Assembly (NCBI GenBank): GCA_036381195.1 | Contig: DASVDH010000012.1 | Coordinates: forward strand, 1 to 64,000 | From: RSA9 sp036381195 | GTDB taxonomy: Bacteria > Gemmatimonadota > Gemmatimonadetes > Longimicrobiales > RSA9 | Length of the DNA: 64,000 bases | Direction: 5' to 3' | Shown here: positions 19,413 to 28,131 of the stretch, piece by piece | Numbering within the stretch: position 1 is the stretch's first letter | Layout: each line of letters opens with the position of its first letter | The notes under the pieces: generated by a model | The model's database searches: none | The model's input: only the letters and a program-made list of their open reading frames with translations | What the model was told of the DNA's origin: nothing | Translations under genes and position numbers: made by a program

Positions 19413-20494
19413 CCGGGAGAGGCGAGATGCGGGGCGCCCGGAGCACCGGAGCGGGGCAGGCCGTGGCCGCTGCCCCTGCCGCTCGGCCGCGGCTCGGCTT
19501 CCTGGGCGTGGGCTGGATCGGGCTGAACCGGCTGCAGGCGGTGGCCCACAGCGGGCTGGCCGAGATCGCCGCGATCGCGGATCCCGTGGCGGAGATGGTG
19601 GGGATGGCGGCGGCGGTGGCGCCCGGCGCGGTGCAGGCGCGCTCGCTCGCCGACCTGTTGTCCCTGGACCTGGACGGCGTGGTGATCGCGACGCCGAGCG
19701 CGCTGCACGCGGAGCAGGCGGTCGCGGCGCTGGAGCGGGGGATGGCGGTCTTCTGCCAGAAGCCGCTCGCGCGGACGGCGGCGGAGGCGCGGCGAGTGGT
19801 GGATGCGGCGCGCGCAGCGGACCGCCTGCTCGCCGTGGATCTGTCCTACCGGTACACCGAGGGCATGCAGCGCATCCGGAGTCTGGTGCGTCGGGGCGAG
19901 CTGGGCCGCGTCTATGCGCTGGACCTGCGATTCCACAACGCGTACGGGCCGGACAAGCCGTGGTTCCGCGATCCCCGGCTCGCCGGCGGCGGCTGCCTGA
20001 TGGACCTCGGCATCCACCTGGTGGACCTGGCGCTCTGGACGCTGGACTACCCGGCCGTGCGTGCGGCGCGCGGCCGGCTCTTCGCACGTGGGCAGCCGTT
20101 GGCCGATGCGGCTGCGGTGGTGGAAGACTACGCGGTCGCCGAGCTCGAGCTCGAGGGAGAGGCCTGCGCTCGGATCGCGTGCTCGTGGAACCTGCCGGCG
20201 GGCCGGGACGCGGTGATCGAGGCCGAGTTCTACGGCACGCGCGGCGGCGCCGCGCTGCGCAACGTCAACGGCTCGTTCTACGACTTCACCGCGGAGCGCT
20301 ACGACGGCACGGCGCGCGAGGTGCTCGGCCGGCCGCCGGATGCGTGGAGCGGACGCGCGATCGTGGAGTGGACGCGCCGGTTGGCGGCGGGCGAGCGCTT
20401 CGATGCCGAGGCGGAACGGCTGGTGGACGTGGCCACGGTGCTGGACCGGCTCTACGGCCGCGAGCCGCCGGGCACCCTCGAGGCGGGAGGCTGA
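19409..20494 (+). CDS. Gfo/Idh/MocA family oxidoreductase
   Basis: 361 residues, started by ATGA overlap. The Rossmann motif GFLGVGWIG lies at about 30-38, the conserved CQKPLA (EKP-type) at about 115-120, and GGGCLMDLGIHLVDL carries the catalytic histidine region of the second domain. The family performs NAD(P)-dependent redox steps on sugars or inositols. Its place between a sugar dehydrogenase and three glycosyltransferases suggests it modifies the sugar that they transfer. Confidence 0.9.
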   Translation: MTGRGEMRGARSTGAGQAVAAAPAARPRLGFLGVGWIGLNRLQAVAHSGLAEIAAIADPVAEMVGMAAAVAPGAVQARSLADLLSLDLDGVVIATPSALHAEQAVAALERGMAVFCQKPLARTAAEARRVVDAARAADRLLAVDLSYRYTEGMQRIRSLVRRGELGRVYALDLRFHNAYGPDKPWFRDPRLAGGGCLMDLGIHLVDLALWTLDYPAVRAARGRLFARGQPLADAAAVVEDYAVAELELEGEACARIACSWNLPAGRDAVIEAEFYGTRGGAALRNVNGSFYDFTAERYDGTAREVLGRPPDAWSGRAIVEWTRRLAAGERFDAEAERLVDVATVLDRLYGREPPGTLEAGG

Positions 20495-20499
20495 GCGCC

Positions 20500-21615
20500 G
20501 TGCGCGTCGTCCTGTTCTGCCAGTCGCTGGTCTCTGATTGGAACCACGGGAACGCCCACTTCCTGCGCGGCATCGTCGCGGAGATGCAGGCGCGCGGCAT
20601 CGCCGTGGACGTGTACGAGCCCGAGGACGGGTGGAGCATGCGCAACCTCATCGCGGAGTGCGGGCCGGACGCGATCGCGCGCTTCCACCGCGTCTTTCCG
20701 GGCCTGCGCAGCACGCGTTATCGGCTCGGGACGCTGGACCTCGAGCGGGTGCTCGATGGGGCGGACCTGGTCCTGGTCCACGAGTGGAACGAGCCGGAGC
20801 TGGTCCGGCGCGTCGGGGAGCTGCGGCGGCAGGCGAATTTCCGGCTGCTCTTCCACGACACGCACCACCGCGCGGTCACCGACCGCAGGAGCATGGAGGC
20901 GTACGACCTGCGCCACTACGATGGCGTCCTCGCGTTCGGCGCGGTGATCCGCGACCTGTACCTCGAGCGCGGCTGGGCTCGCGCCGCGTGGACGTGGCAC
21001 GAGGCCGCCGACACGCGCGTGTTCCGCCCCGTTCCGCGCGAGGAGCGCGAGGGCGACCTGGTGTGGGTCGGGAACTGGGGGGACGAAGAGCGGACCGCGG
21101 AGCTGCGTCGCTTCATCGTCGAGCCCGTGCGCGAGCTGGGACTCGAGGCACGCGTGTACGGGGTCCGCTACCCGGAGGACGCGCGCCGGCTGCTCGCGGA
21201 GGCGGGCATCGACTACGGGGGGTGGCTGCCCAACGACCGGGTGCCGGCGGTGTTCGCGGCGTTCGACGTGACGGTGCACGTCCCACGGCGGCCGTACGTC
21301 GAGGCGCTGCCGGGGATTCCGACGATCCGCGTGTTCGAGGCGCTGGCCTGCGGGATCCCGCTGATCTGCTCGCCGTGGGAGGATGCGGAAGGGCTCTTCA
21401 CGCCCAGCGCGGACTACCTGGTGGCGCGGGATGGCGCGGAGATGCGGCGGCTGCTGCGCGACGTGCTCGAGGACCGCGACCTGGCCACGGCGCTCGCCGC
21501 GCACGGGCTCCACACGATCCGCGCACGCCACACGTGCGCGCACCGGGTGGACGAGCTGCTCGGCATCTACGCGGGGCTCGCGCCGCGGCGCACGGAAGGA
21601 GTCGTGGCCGTATGA
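20500..21615 (+). CDS. CgeB-type glycosyltransferase, copy 1
   Basis: 371 residues from GTG, with GGGAGG about 10 bases upstream. The N-terminus CQSLVSDWNHGNAHFLRG and the C-terminal sugar-nucleotide half (FEALACGIPLICSPW, then a glutamate and GLF) fit GT-B glycosyltransferases related to spore protein CgeB. The later region ends in a helical H-x-x-x-H-R-V-D-E-L stretch typical of these. It is the first of three tandem paralogues and overlaps the second by four bases. Acceptor and donor are unknown. Confidence 0.87.
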   Translation: MRVVLFCQSLVSDWNHGNAHFLRGIVAEMQARGIAVDVYEPEDGWSMRNLIAECGPDAIARFHRVFPGLRSTRYRLGTLDLERVLDGADLVLVHEWNEPELVRRVGELRRQANFRLLFHDTHHRAVTDRRSMEAYDLRHYDGVLAFGAVIRDLYLERGWARAAWTWHEAADTRVFRPVPREEREGDLVWVGNWGDEERTAELRRFIVEPVRELGLEARVYGVRYPEDARRLLAEAGIDYGGWLPNDRVPAVFAAFDVTVHVPRRPYVEALPGIPTIRVFEALACGIPLICSPWEDAEGLFTPSADYLVARDGAEMRRLLRDVLEDRDLATALAAHGLHTIRARHTCAHRVDELLGIYAGLAPRRTEGVVAV

Positions 21616-22718
21616 GCGCGCCGCTGGAGATCGCGTTCTTCGGGTCGAGTCTCGTCTCGGCCTACTGGAACGGAGCCGCGACGTATTACCGCGGACTGCT
21701 GCGCGCGCTCGCGGCGCGCGGGCACCGCATCACCTTCTACGAGCCGGACGCGTACGGGCGCCAGGAGCACCGGGACATGCCGGACCCGGAGTGGGCGCGC
21801 GTCGTCGTGTACCGGGGTGAGGAGGGCGCCCTGCGTGCGCTCGAGTCCGCGCGCGGTGCGGACCTAGTGGTGAAGGCGAGCGGCGTGGGCGTCCACGACG
21901 CGCTGCTCGAGGAGGGCGTGCTGGCGCTGCGGCGGCCAGGGATGCTGGTCGCGTTCTGGGACGTGGACGCGCCCGCCACGCTGGACCGCCTGGAGCGCGA
22001 CCCAGCCGATCCGTTCCGCGCGCTGGTGCCACGCTACGACGTCGTGTTCACCTACGGCGGCGGGCCGCCCGTGGTGAAGCGCTACCTGCGCCGCGGCGCG
22101 CGGCTGTGCGCCCCCATCTACAACGCGCTCGACCCGGAGACGCACCATCCGGCCGCGGCCGACCCGCGCTTCGACGTGGACCTCGCGTTCCTGGGCAACC
22201 GGCTGCCGGACCGGGAGGCGCGGGTCGAGGAGTTCTTCCTCGGCGCCGCCGTGCGGCTGCCGGGCCGGCGCTTCCTGCTCGCGGGCAACGGCTGGGAGGA
22301 CAAGCCGGTGCCGCCCAACGTGCGGCGGCTGGGGCACCTCTACACGCGGGACCACAACGCGTTCAACTCGACGCCTCTCGCGGTGCTGAACGTAAACCGC
22401 GAGAGCATGGCGCGCTGCGGGTACTCGCCGCCGACGCGCGTGTTCGAGGCGGCGGGCGCCGGCGCCTGCCTGATCACGGATGCGTGGGATGGCATCGAGC
22501 ACTTCCTCGAGCCCGGCCGGGAGGTGCTCGTGGCCCGGGACGGCGCCGAGGTCGCCGGGCACCTCGCGGCGCTGGATCCGGCCCGCGCACGGGCGCTCGG
22601 CGCAGCGGCGCGCCGGCGCATCCTCGCCGGGCACACGTACGCGCACCGCGCGGCGGAGGTCGAGCGGGTGCTCGACGCGCTCGTCGCCGCATCCCCGCGG
22701 CGGGAGGTGCGGCGGTGA
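21612..22718 (+). CDS. CgeB-type glycosyltransferase, copy 2
   Basis: 368 residues; ATGA overlap. It begins IAFFGSSLVSAYWNGAATYY, parallel to the first copy, and carries the CgeB signature GYSPPTRVFEAAGAGACLI followed by TDAWDGIEHFLEPG. LNVNRESMARCG just before this is also typical of the family. The GT-B fold without membrane segments suggests a cytosolic enzyme. Similar N-terminal motifs in all three copies indicate tandem duplication followed by divergence. Confidence 0.9.
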   Translation: MSAPLEIAFFGSSLVSAYWNGAATYYRGLLRALAARGHRITFYEPDAYGRQEHRDMPDPEWARVVVYRGEEGALRALESARGADLVVKASGVGVHDALLEEGVLALRRPGMLVAFWDVDAPATLDRLERDPADPFRALVPRYDVVFTYGGGPPVVKRYLRRGARLCAPIYNALDPETHHPAAADPRFDVDLAFLGNRLPDREARVEEFFLGAAVRLPGRRFLLAGNGWEDKPVPPNVRRLGHLYTRDHNAFNSTPLAVLNVNRESMARCGYSPPTRVFEAAGAGACLITDAWDGIEHFLEPGREVLVARDGAEVAGHLAALDPARARALGAAARRRILAGHTYAHRAAEVERVLDALVAASPRREVRR

Positions 22719-23929
22719 GCGGCGGCCGGCTCGCCGGCACGCGGGGCCGCCCGCCGCGGCGGCCGCGCGAGCGTGCGCCGGGGCTCCCCACGCGGCGACG
22801 GGAGGAAGCGGCGGCGGCCGGGATCACCCCGCCGGGGCGCAGCCCGGACCCGCTGCGGATCGTGATCCTGGGGCTGTCCATCACGTCGTCCTGGGGGAAC
22901 GGCCACGCCACCACGTACCGCGGGCTGGTGCGCGAGCTGGCCGCGCGCGGCCACGATGTGCTGTTCCTCGAGCGCGACGTGCCGTGGTACGCCGAGAACC
23001 GGGACCTGCCCAGGCCGCCGTACGGCCGGACGGAGCTGTACCGCAGCCTGACGGAGCTGCGGGACCGCTTCACCCGCGACGTGCGGGAGGCCGACCTCGT
23101 GATCGTCGGCTCGTACGTGCCGGAGGGGATCGCGGTCGGCGAATGGATCACACGCACGGCCTGCGGCGCGACGGCGTTCTACGACATCGACACGCCGGTC
23201 ACGCTGGCCAAGCTCGCGCGGCGGGAGGCAGAGTACCTCTCGCCGGAGCTCGTGGGCCGCTACCACCTCTACCTCTCGTTCACGGGCGGCCCGATCCTGG
23301 AGTGCATCGAGCGCGAGTACGGCTCGCCCATGGCGCGGCCGCTGCACTGCTCGGTGGACCCGCGCCTCTACCATCCCGAGCCGCGGAGGCCGCGCTGGGA
23401 TCTGGGCTACATGGGGACGTACAGCGCCGACCGGCATGCCACGCTCGAGCGCCTCATGCTGGGGCCGGCCCGGGGTTGGCGGCGGGGCCGCTTCATCGTG
23501 GCCGGCGCCCTGTACCCCGAGACGCTGGTCTGGCCGCCGAACGTCGAGCGGGTCGTGCACCTGCCGCCGGCCGCGCATCGCGAGTTCTACAACGCACAGC
23601 GCTTCACGCTGAACATCACGCGGGAGCAGATGGTCGCGGCCGGCTATTCGCCCAGCGTGCGGCTGTTCGAAGCGGCGGCGTGCGGCACGCCCATCATCAC
23701 GGACTGGTGGGAGGGGCTGGACCAGTTCTTCCGGCCGGGCGAGGAGATCCTCGTCGCCCGCAGGGGCGCCGACACGCTCGAGTTCCTGCGCACGCTGGGC
23801 GGGGCCGAGCGCCGCCGGATCGGCCTGCGGGCGCGTGCACGCGTGCTGCGGGAGCACACGGCCGCGCACCGGGCGCTCGAGCTGGAACGGTACGCGAGGG
23901 AAGTGCTGCAACGGCAGCCGGCGGGTTGA
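22715..23929 (+). CDS. CgeB-type glycosyltransferase, copy 3
   Basis: 404 residues from the overlapping GTGA. An Arg/Pro-rich extension of about 45 residues precedes the conserved core that starts IVILGLSITSSWGNGHATTY. The C-terminal half carries LNITREQMVAAGYSPSVRLF and then EAAACGTPIITDWWEGLDQF, the same layout as copy 2. It is the last of the three paralogues, followed by a methyltransferase 47 bases on. Confidence 0.9.
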   Translation: MSGGRLAGTRGRPPRRPRERAPGLPTRRREEAAAAGITPPGRSPDPLRIVILGLSITSSWGNGHATTYRGLVRELAARGHDVLFLERDVPWYAENRDLPRPPYGRTELYRSLTELRDRFTRDVREADLVIVGSYVPEGIAVGEWITRTACGATAFYDIDTPVTLAKLARREAEYLSPELVGRYHLYLSFTGGPILECIEREYGSPMARPLHCSVDPRLYHPEPRRPRWDLGYMGTYSADRHATLERLMLGPARGWRRGRFIVAGALYPETLVWPPNVERVVHLPPAAHREFYNAQRFTLNITREQMVAAGYSPSVRLFEAAACGTPIITDWWEGLDQFFRPGEEILVARRGADTLEFLRTLGGAERRRIGLRARARVLREHTAAHRALELERYAREVLQRQPAG

Positions 23930-23976
23930 CGCCTGCCGGCCGGCGCGCGGGTCCCCCGCGCGCGGAGGAAGGAGCA

Positions 23977-24789
23977 ATGCCGCAGCCGCTCATGCGCGAT
24001 GCCCCGCGGCAGCCGGGGCAGCGCAGGGAGATCGCCGAGCTGGGCCCGTGGTTCCACAACCTGCACCTGCCGGACGGCACGCAGACCGCGCCGGACCACC
24101 CGCTCGGCGATTTCCCGGCGTGCAAGTGGAAGGAGCTCGCGCCCTGGATCCCTGAGGACCTGTCGGGCTGGAGCGCGCTGGACGTGGGCTGCAACGCCGG
24201 GTTCTACAGCTTCGAGCTGGCGCGGCGCGGCGCACGCGTCGTCGGCCTCGATGCGGACCCGCATTTCCTCGAGCAGGCCCGCTGGGCGTGCGCACAGTTC
24301 GGGCTGGCGCCGCAGGTCGAGTTCCGGCTCGCCCAGGTCTACGACCTGGCGAGGACGGAGGAGCGCTTCGACCTCGTCCTCTTCATGGGCGTCTTCTACC
24401 ACCTGCGCTACCCGCTGCTCGGCCTCGACATCGTCGCCGAGAAAGCCGACCGGCTCCTCGTCTTCCAGACGCTCACGATGCCCGGCGCCGAGGTCCACCC
24501 GGACACGGGCGACCGGGAGATCCACGAGCGGGACGCGTTCCTCGAGCCCGGCTGGCCCAAGCTGGCGTTCATCGAGGGACGCTTTGCGGGCGACCCCACC
24601 AACTGGTGGGTGCCCAACCATGCGTGCGTGGAAGCGATGCTGCGCTCGACCGGCCTGCGCATCATCGGCTACCCGGGGCACGAGATGTACCTGTGCGAGC
24701 CCGCGCCGCGCCCGCTCCCCGAGCCCGCACGCTGGGACCGCGCCGGGCTCGACGCCGCGACCGGCCGCGGGCCGGCCGGTCAGGCGTAG
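23977..24789 (+). CDS. SAM-dependent methyltransferase (TIGR04290-like)
   Basis: 270 residues; ATG preceded by GGAGGAAGGAG. Class I motif DVGCNAGFYSFELARRGA and the acidic VVGLDAD for SAM binding are clear, followed by DLVLFMGVFYHLRYP. The opening (LGPWFHNLHLPDGTQT) resembles DUF1698/CmoB-like tRNA methyltransferases and, as I recall it, the TIGR04290 group found in uncharacterised sugar cassettes. It closes the operon and probably methylates the sugar product. Its 3' end overlaps the convergent glycoside hydrolase gene by 10 bases. Confidence 0.85.
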   Translation: MPQPLMRDAPRQPGQRREIAELGPWFHNLHLPDGTQTAPDHPLGDFPACKWKELAPWIPEDLSGWSALDVGCNAGFYSFELARRGARVVGLDADPHFLEQARWACAQFGLAPQVEFRLAQVYDLARTEERFDLVLFMGVFYHLRYPLLGLDIVAEKADRLLVFQTLTMPGAEVHPDTGDREIHERDAFLEPGWPKLAFIEGRFAGDPTNWWVPNHACVEAMLRSTGLRIIGYPGHEMYLCEPAPRPLPEPARWDRAGLDAATGRGPAGQA

Positions 24790-25664
24790 CGCCGGATCAT
24801 CTGCAGGCAGAACTCCGTGAACTGGTCTGGATCGCGCGGCGGGCTCGTGTGATGCGGCCGGATGCCGCAAGACTCCGGCGTGAAGCAGAACGTGAGCGTG
24901 ACCATGAAGTCCTCCAGCGCGCGCATCTGCCGGTCGAACCACGCCTCCCAGCCCGGCCGGTAGCTGTCCGCCCAGCTCAAGCCGGTCCGGACGTAACGCA
25001 CGCCCAGCCGGCGTAGCCAGCGCACCGCGTCATCCAGGCGCGGGTCCTCGAAGTGGAACCACTGGCAGATGCCCAGCTCCGGCGTGTACTCCGCGAAGTG
25101 CCGCAGCGCGAGCTTCGGCGTGCCATCCTCCCGCACCAGCCCCATGTAGAAGTGGCGGTAGTAGGCCGAGCCCTCCGCCTCGCGGTGCCGCGTCGTCGCC
25201 GGCCACGTCCGCGGCAGGTCCAGCAGACTGTACCAGTGGATCCGCTCCACCCGCCCCAGCAACAGCTCCGCGCTGCGCCGCAGTCCGAACTCCTGGACCT
25301 CCTCCGCGCCGAAGCTCGACACGCCCACCTCCGTGACCCAGATCGGCCGCGTGGTGACTGCGCGAACCTCCGCGATCTTGTCCGGCCACTCGTGGATCGT
25401 CCAGTGGTTCCAGTCCAGCGGGAAGCCGTGGATCGCCACCGCGTCCACGGCATCCAGGACTCCCTTGCTCTGGAGGTTCAGGAAGAAGCCCGGGTCGATC
25501 GGCGAGATGCCGCCGAGCACGCGGATGAGGTCGGGACGCTCCGCCGCGATCGCCGCCGCGGCCGACTTCGCCATCCTGGAGTAGATCTCCCAGTCCCTGT
25601 CAATCTCGAAGTCCCAGTGCGAGAGGTTGTTGGGTTCGTTCCAGAGCTTGACCGCCTCGACCAC
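24780..25664 (-). CDS. Glycoside hydrolase-like TIM-barrel protein, apparently circularly permuted
   Basis: 294 residues from GTG, with AAGGAGG about 8 bases upstream. It opens directly with VEAVKLWNEPNN, whose Asn-Glu-Pro (residues 9-11) is the acid/base strand (strand 4) of clan GH-A barrels; TEVGVSS (Glu112) is the strand 7 nucleophile. After HFAEYTP (about 190-195) the chain continues with LGICQWFHFED and LGVRYVRTGLSW, which look like strands 1-3 of the same barrel, and ends MIRRYA. That end would join naturally to VEAVKLWNEP at the start, so the domain order is 4-8 then 1-3. It faces the sugar operon and may trim or transfer its glycoside. Confidence 0.75.
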   Translation of the reverse strand: MVEAVKLWNEPNNLSHWDFEIDRDWEIYSRMAKSAAAAIAAERPDLIRVLGGISPIDPGFFLNLQSKGVLDAVDAVAIHGFPLDWNHWTIHEWPDKIAEVRAVTTRPIWVTEVGVSSFGAEEVQEFGLRRSAELLLGRVERIHWYSLLDLPRTWPATTRHREAEGSAYYRHFYMGLVREDGTPKLALRHFAEYTPELGICQWFHFEDPRLDDAVRWLRRLGVRYVRTGLSWADSYRPGWEAWFDRQMRALEDFMVTLTFCFTPESCGIRPHHTSPPRDPDQFTEFCLQMIRRYA

Positions 25665-25677
25665 GCGCGCCCCTCCT

Positions 25678-26313
25678 TCACCGCACGTCGATGCGCCGTC
25701 CTGCCCGGATCGCGACGCCCACGCCCAGCGCGTCTTCCGCGAACTCGCCCTGAGTCCACGTATACGCCCCCCGCAGCGTGACGGTGCGCGAGAGCTCCAC
25801 GTCGAGCCCGAAGTCCACCGCGAACGCGAGCTCGGTCTCGCTCTCGTCGTCGTTCGCCAGGATCTTCAAGCCCACCCGCGGGTGCACGTACGGCGAGAAC
25901 GCCAGCTCGCCGGCCTCGCCGAACCGGCCGCCCACGCTCAGGCCCACCGGAATCCGCGCCAGAATGCCCTCCTCGAACGTGGCGCCGGCCCCGACGACCA
26001 GCATCGCCTCCAGCGGCGACGCCGGCGTCGCCCGCAGCAGCGGCGCGTAGAACTCGCTGCCCACCACGAAGGCGGCGCCGCCCGGCTCGAGGTCCACGAT
26101 CCCCGCCCGCACGCCCAGGCCGAGATCTCCGGACTGCCGCCAGAGCCCCATCACCCCGAAATCCCCGAACGGCGGATTCAACGCGAACGCACCGAGCTCG
26201 TCCATCGGGTGGGACGGCATGAAGCTCGGCGCGTCCCACGCCTGGCCCGCGGCCGGCTTCGCAGCGGCGAGCACGAACAGCCCCGAAAGCACGATGACCA
26301 GACCGAATCGCAT
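25678..26313 (-). CDS. Predicted outer-membrane beta-barrel protein
   Basis: 211 residues; ATG with GAGGAGG upstream. A signal peptide is clear (MRFGLVIVLSGLFVLAAAKP then AAGQA cleavage). The rest alternates short polar/hydrophobic strands such as LGLGVRAGIVDLEPG and VTLRGAYTWTQGEF, as in small outer-membrane barrels, although it ends in Arg rather than Phe. No named family is recognised. It lies 13 bases before the glycoside hydrolase start on the same strand, so the two are probably co-transcribed. Confidence 0.7.
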   Translation of the reverse strand: MRFGLVIVLSGLFVLAAAKPAAGQAWDAPSFMPSHPMDELGAFALNPPFGDFGVMGLWRQSGDLGLGVRAGIVDLEPGGAAFVVGSEFYAPLLRATPASPLEAMLVVGAGATFEEGILARIPVGLSVGGRFGEAGELAFSPYVHPRVGLKILANDDESETELAFAVDFGLDVELSRTVTLRGAYTWTQGEFAEDALGVGVAIRAGRRIDVR

Positions 26314-26848
26314 GGCGCCTCCTCACACCATCGAGCAACCTCGCCTTCCCGGCTCCGGCCGGGTCCTGCCGCCGCGGTGCAAGAAAGGCGCCGGGCGGCA
26401 GCCGCGTGGCCGCCGCCGCGCCCGCGGGGGCCGAAACCGCGAGAATCCGGCGACGCGCCGGCGGGGCGTCGCGAGCCGGGTGCGCGCGCGTCTTTCGCGG
26501 AGGTGTTTCGGGGGCGACTTTTCCACATGTCTGTAAGATACGTTATCACAACAGGTTGCGGAGACGATCGAGTGAGTGGCACGTGATCTGCATCTGGTCG
26601 GCGCCCGCTTGAAACGAGTTCCGGAAAAGGGCGGCGAGAGCCCTGGCCGAGCCGGCAATTTTGACCGATAATCATGGCTCGACGCGGGGTTCAGCCGTGC
26701 CTGCGGAGCGGGCCGCCCGCGTCATCGCGCGGCCGGGAAGGCGTCCAGAACAGGGGACGGGCATCGCGCCGGCTGCGCGCCGGGCGCCCGGTCCCGCGCG
26801 AGGGACTGGATGCCCAAAACGGGAGACCTCACACAGGAGGAAGCAGCC
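26314..26848. other. Intergenic region with divergent promoters, partly AT-richer
   Basis: 535 bases between the minus-strand barrel gene and the plus-strand Pal-like gene. The stretch 26518-26560 (TTTCCACATGTCTGTAAGAT and on) and 26658-26675 (TTTTGACCGATAATCATGG) are clearly poorer in GC than the surroundings and are the likeliest promoter sites. GATAAT is a possible -10 for the Pal-like gene, without a clear -35. No gene is seen. Confidence 0.45.
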
Positions 26849-27490
26849 ATGCAGAGGTGGCACCGGGGTTTGAATCGCGCAGCGGCGGTGGGCGCACTCG
26901 CGCTGGTGGGCGTCGCATCGAGCTGCGGCTACGCGAAGCGGGAGGAGATGCAGAACGAGCTCGCGCGCCTACGGCAGGAGATGCAGGCGGGCGACGAGTC
27001 GCTCTCGCAGCGGATCGATGAGGTCGACGCGCGAGTGAACGCGCTCAACCAGGATCTCGAGGCGCTACGGAACGAGTTCAACGTCACGGTCGAGCGGCTG
27101 GAGGGCATGCTGTCCTTCGACGTGCCGGTGCACTTCGAGTTCGACCGTGCGGAGGTGCGCCCGCAGGACGAGGCGGTGCTGGAGAAGTTCGCGGCCGTCG
27201 TGAAGCAGTACTACCCGAACGCTCTGGTGACGGTGGAGGGCTTCACGGACCCGGCGGGCAGCCAGGCGTACAACCTCCGGCTCGGCAAGGCGCGCGCGGA
27301 GGCGGTGAAGGAGTTCCTGACGACGCGGGGCGGGCTGTCCGCGGACCAGGTGCGGACCGTGAGCTATGGCGAGGCGCGTGATCGGCAGGTTGCGCCGGGG
27401 CAGCAGGGCCCGGGCGAGGCCGGGCTGCTGAACCGCCGCGTGTCGCTCGTGGTCGACTACACGGGCACGGCCCCGCGGCCGGCGACCTGA
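26849..27490 (+). CDS. OmpA/Pal-family lipoprotein
   Basis: 213 residues; ATG chosen for the AGGAGG site about 8 bases upstream, rather than an ATG 39 bases earlier. Signal peptide with a lipobox VASSC (Cys about 26), so it is lipid-anchored. Residues ~30-80 are a coiled coil (EEMQNELARLRQEMQ, EVDARVNALNQDLEALRNEF). The C-terminal ~115 residues are an OmpA-like peptidoglycan-binding domain with FEFDRAEVRPQ, VEGFTDPAGS and YNLRLGKARAEAVKEFL. It tethers the outer membrane to the cell wall. The coiled-coil spacer resembles Lpp-OmpA hybrids. Confidence 0.9.
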   Translation: MQRWHRGLNRAAAVGALALVGVASSCGYAKREEMQNELARLRQEMQAGDESLSQRIDEVDARVNALNQDLEALRNEFNVTVERLEGMLSFDVPVHFEFDRAEVRPQDEAVLEKFAAVVKQYYPNALVTVEGFTDPAGSQAYNLRLGKARAEAVKEFLTTRGGLSADQVRTVSYGEARDRQVAPGQQGPGEAGLLNRRVSLVVDYTGTAPRPAT

Positions 27491-27520
27491 CGACCCGGCG
27501 CCGCTGACCGTCACGCTTCC

Positions 27521-27566
27521 GCCGGGCGACGCGCGCGGTCCGACAGGGACCGCGCTGCCGCCCGGC
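27521..27566. terminator. Long hairpin after the Pal-like gene
   Basis: Nested inverted repeats: outer arms GCCGGGCG and CGCCCGGC, inner arms GCGCGGTCC and GGACCGCGC around a GACAG loop. It begins about 30 bases after the stop and probably stabilises or ends the transcript. No T-run follows. Confidence 0.55.
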
Positions 27567-27753
27567 CCGGGCGGACGGGGGCGGGCTACGGGGCGTTGGG
27601 TCGGGCGCAGTTCGAAATATGCGCGTCGTACTGGGGAGAGGCGCGCGCAAACGGCCCTTCGCCCCACCCCAGCCCCGGGCGGGTCAAAGGACCCGCCGCG
27701 CCGGGCTCGTCGGCCGGGGTGATGGCCACTGCGCGGCGTTCCGCCCTCTTTCT

Positions 27754-27787
27754 CCGGGGTCATGCCGGGAAGCCGGCATGACCCCGG
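27754..27787. terminator. Perfect 15-bp stem hairpin, probable terminator
   Basis: Arms CCGGGGTCATGCCGG and CCGGCATGACCCCGG pair perfectly around GAAG, followed six bases later by TTTT. It fits an intrinsic terminator or a transcript-end structure. The rest of the 641-base gap (to 28131) holds no gene; an AT-richer patch near 27988-28010 (CCATTCTATTCCAATCACTT) may be part of the promoter for the ABC gene. Confidence 0.65.
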
Positions 27788-28131
27788 TGCGTTTTCTGGG
27801 ACCGGTCGTCCTCGAGCGCGGCCGTACGCCATCTCCGTAGCGCTCGTCTACGCCATGCCGGTGCCGCCGCGAGCGCGCCGGGTGCGCGTGTCGCTCCGCC
27901 GGCCGTGCTGTCCGGACGCGGGACGCCTGCGTCCCGCCCTGGACACGGCGAGCCCAGCGGCGCGCCGTACGGGCGTTCCGGCTTTCCCATTCTATTCCAA
28001 TCACTTAACTTGCGGCCCGGCACCTGGCACGCGGTTTCCTGGGTGGGGCCCGGGCACTCCTGCGTGAGCCTGCGTCGCCGGCCGGCGCGCGCCGTGCCGG
28101 CGCCCATCACCGTCCCGGAACGAGCAGAGCG

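Noticed and set aside
26564..26680. Riboswitch or leader before the Pal-like gene
   Set aside because: The AT-richer stretch looks like promoter sequence only; no conserved riboswitch core or paired helices were found.
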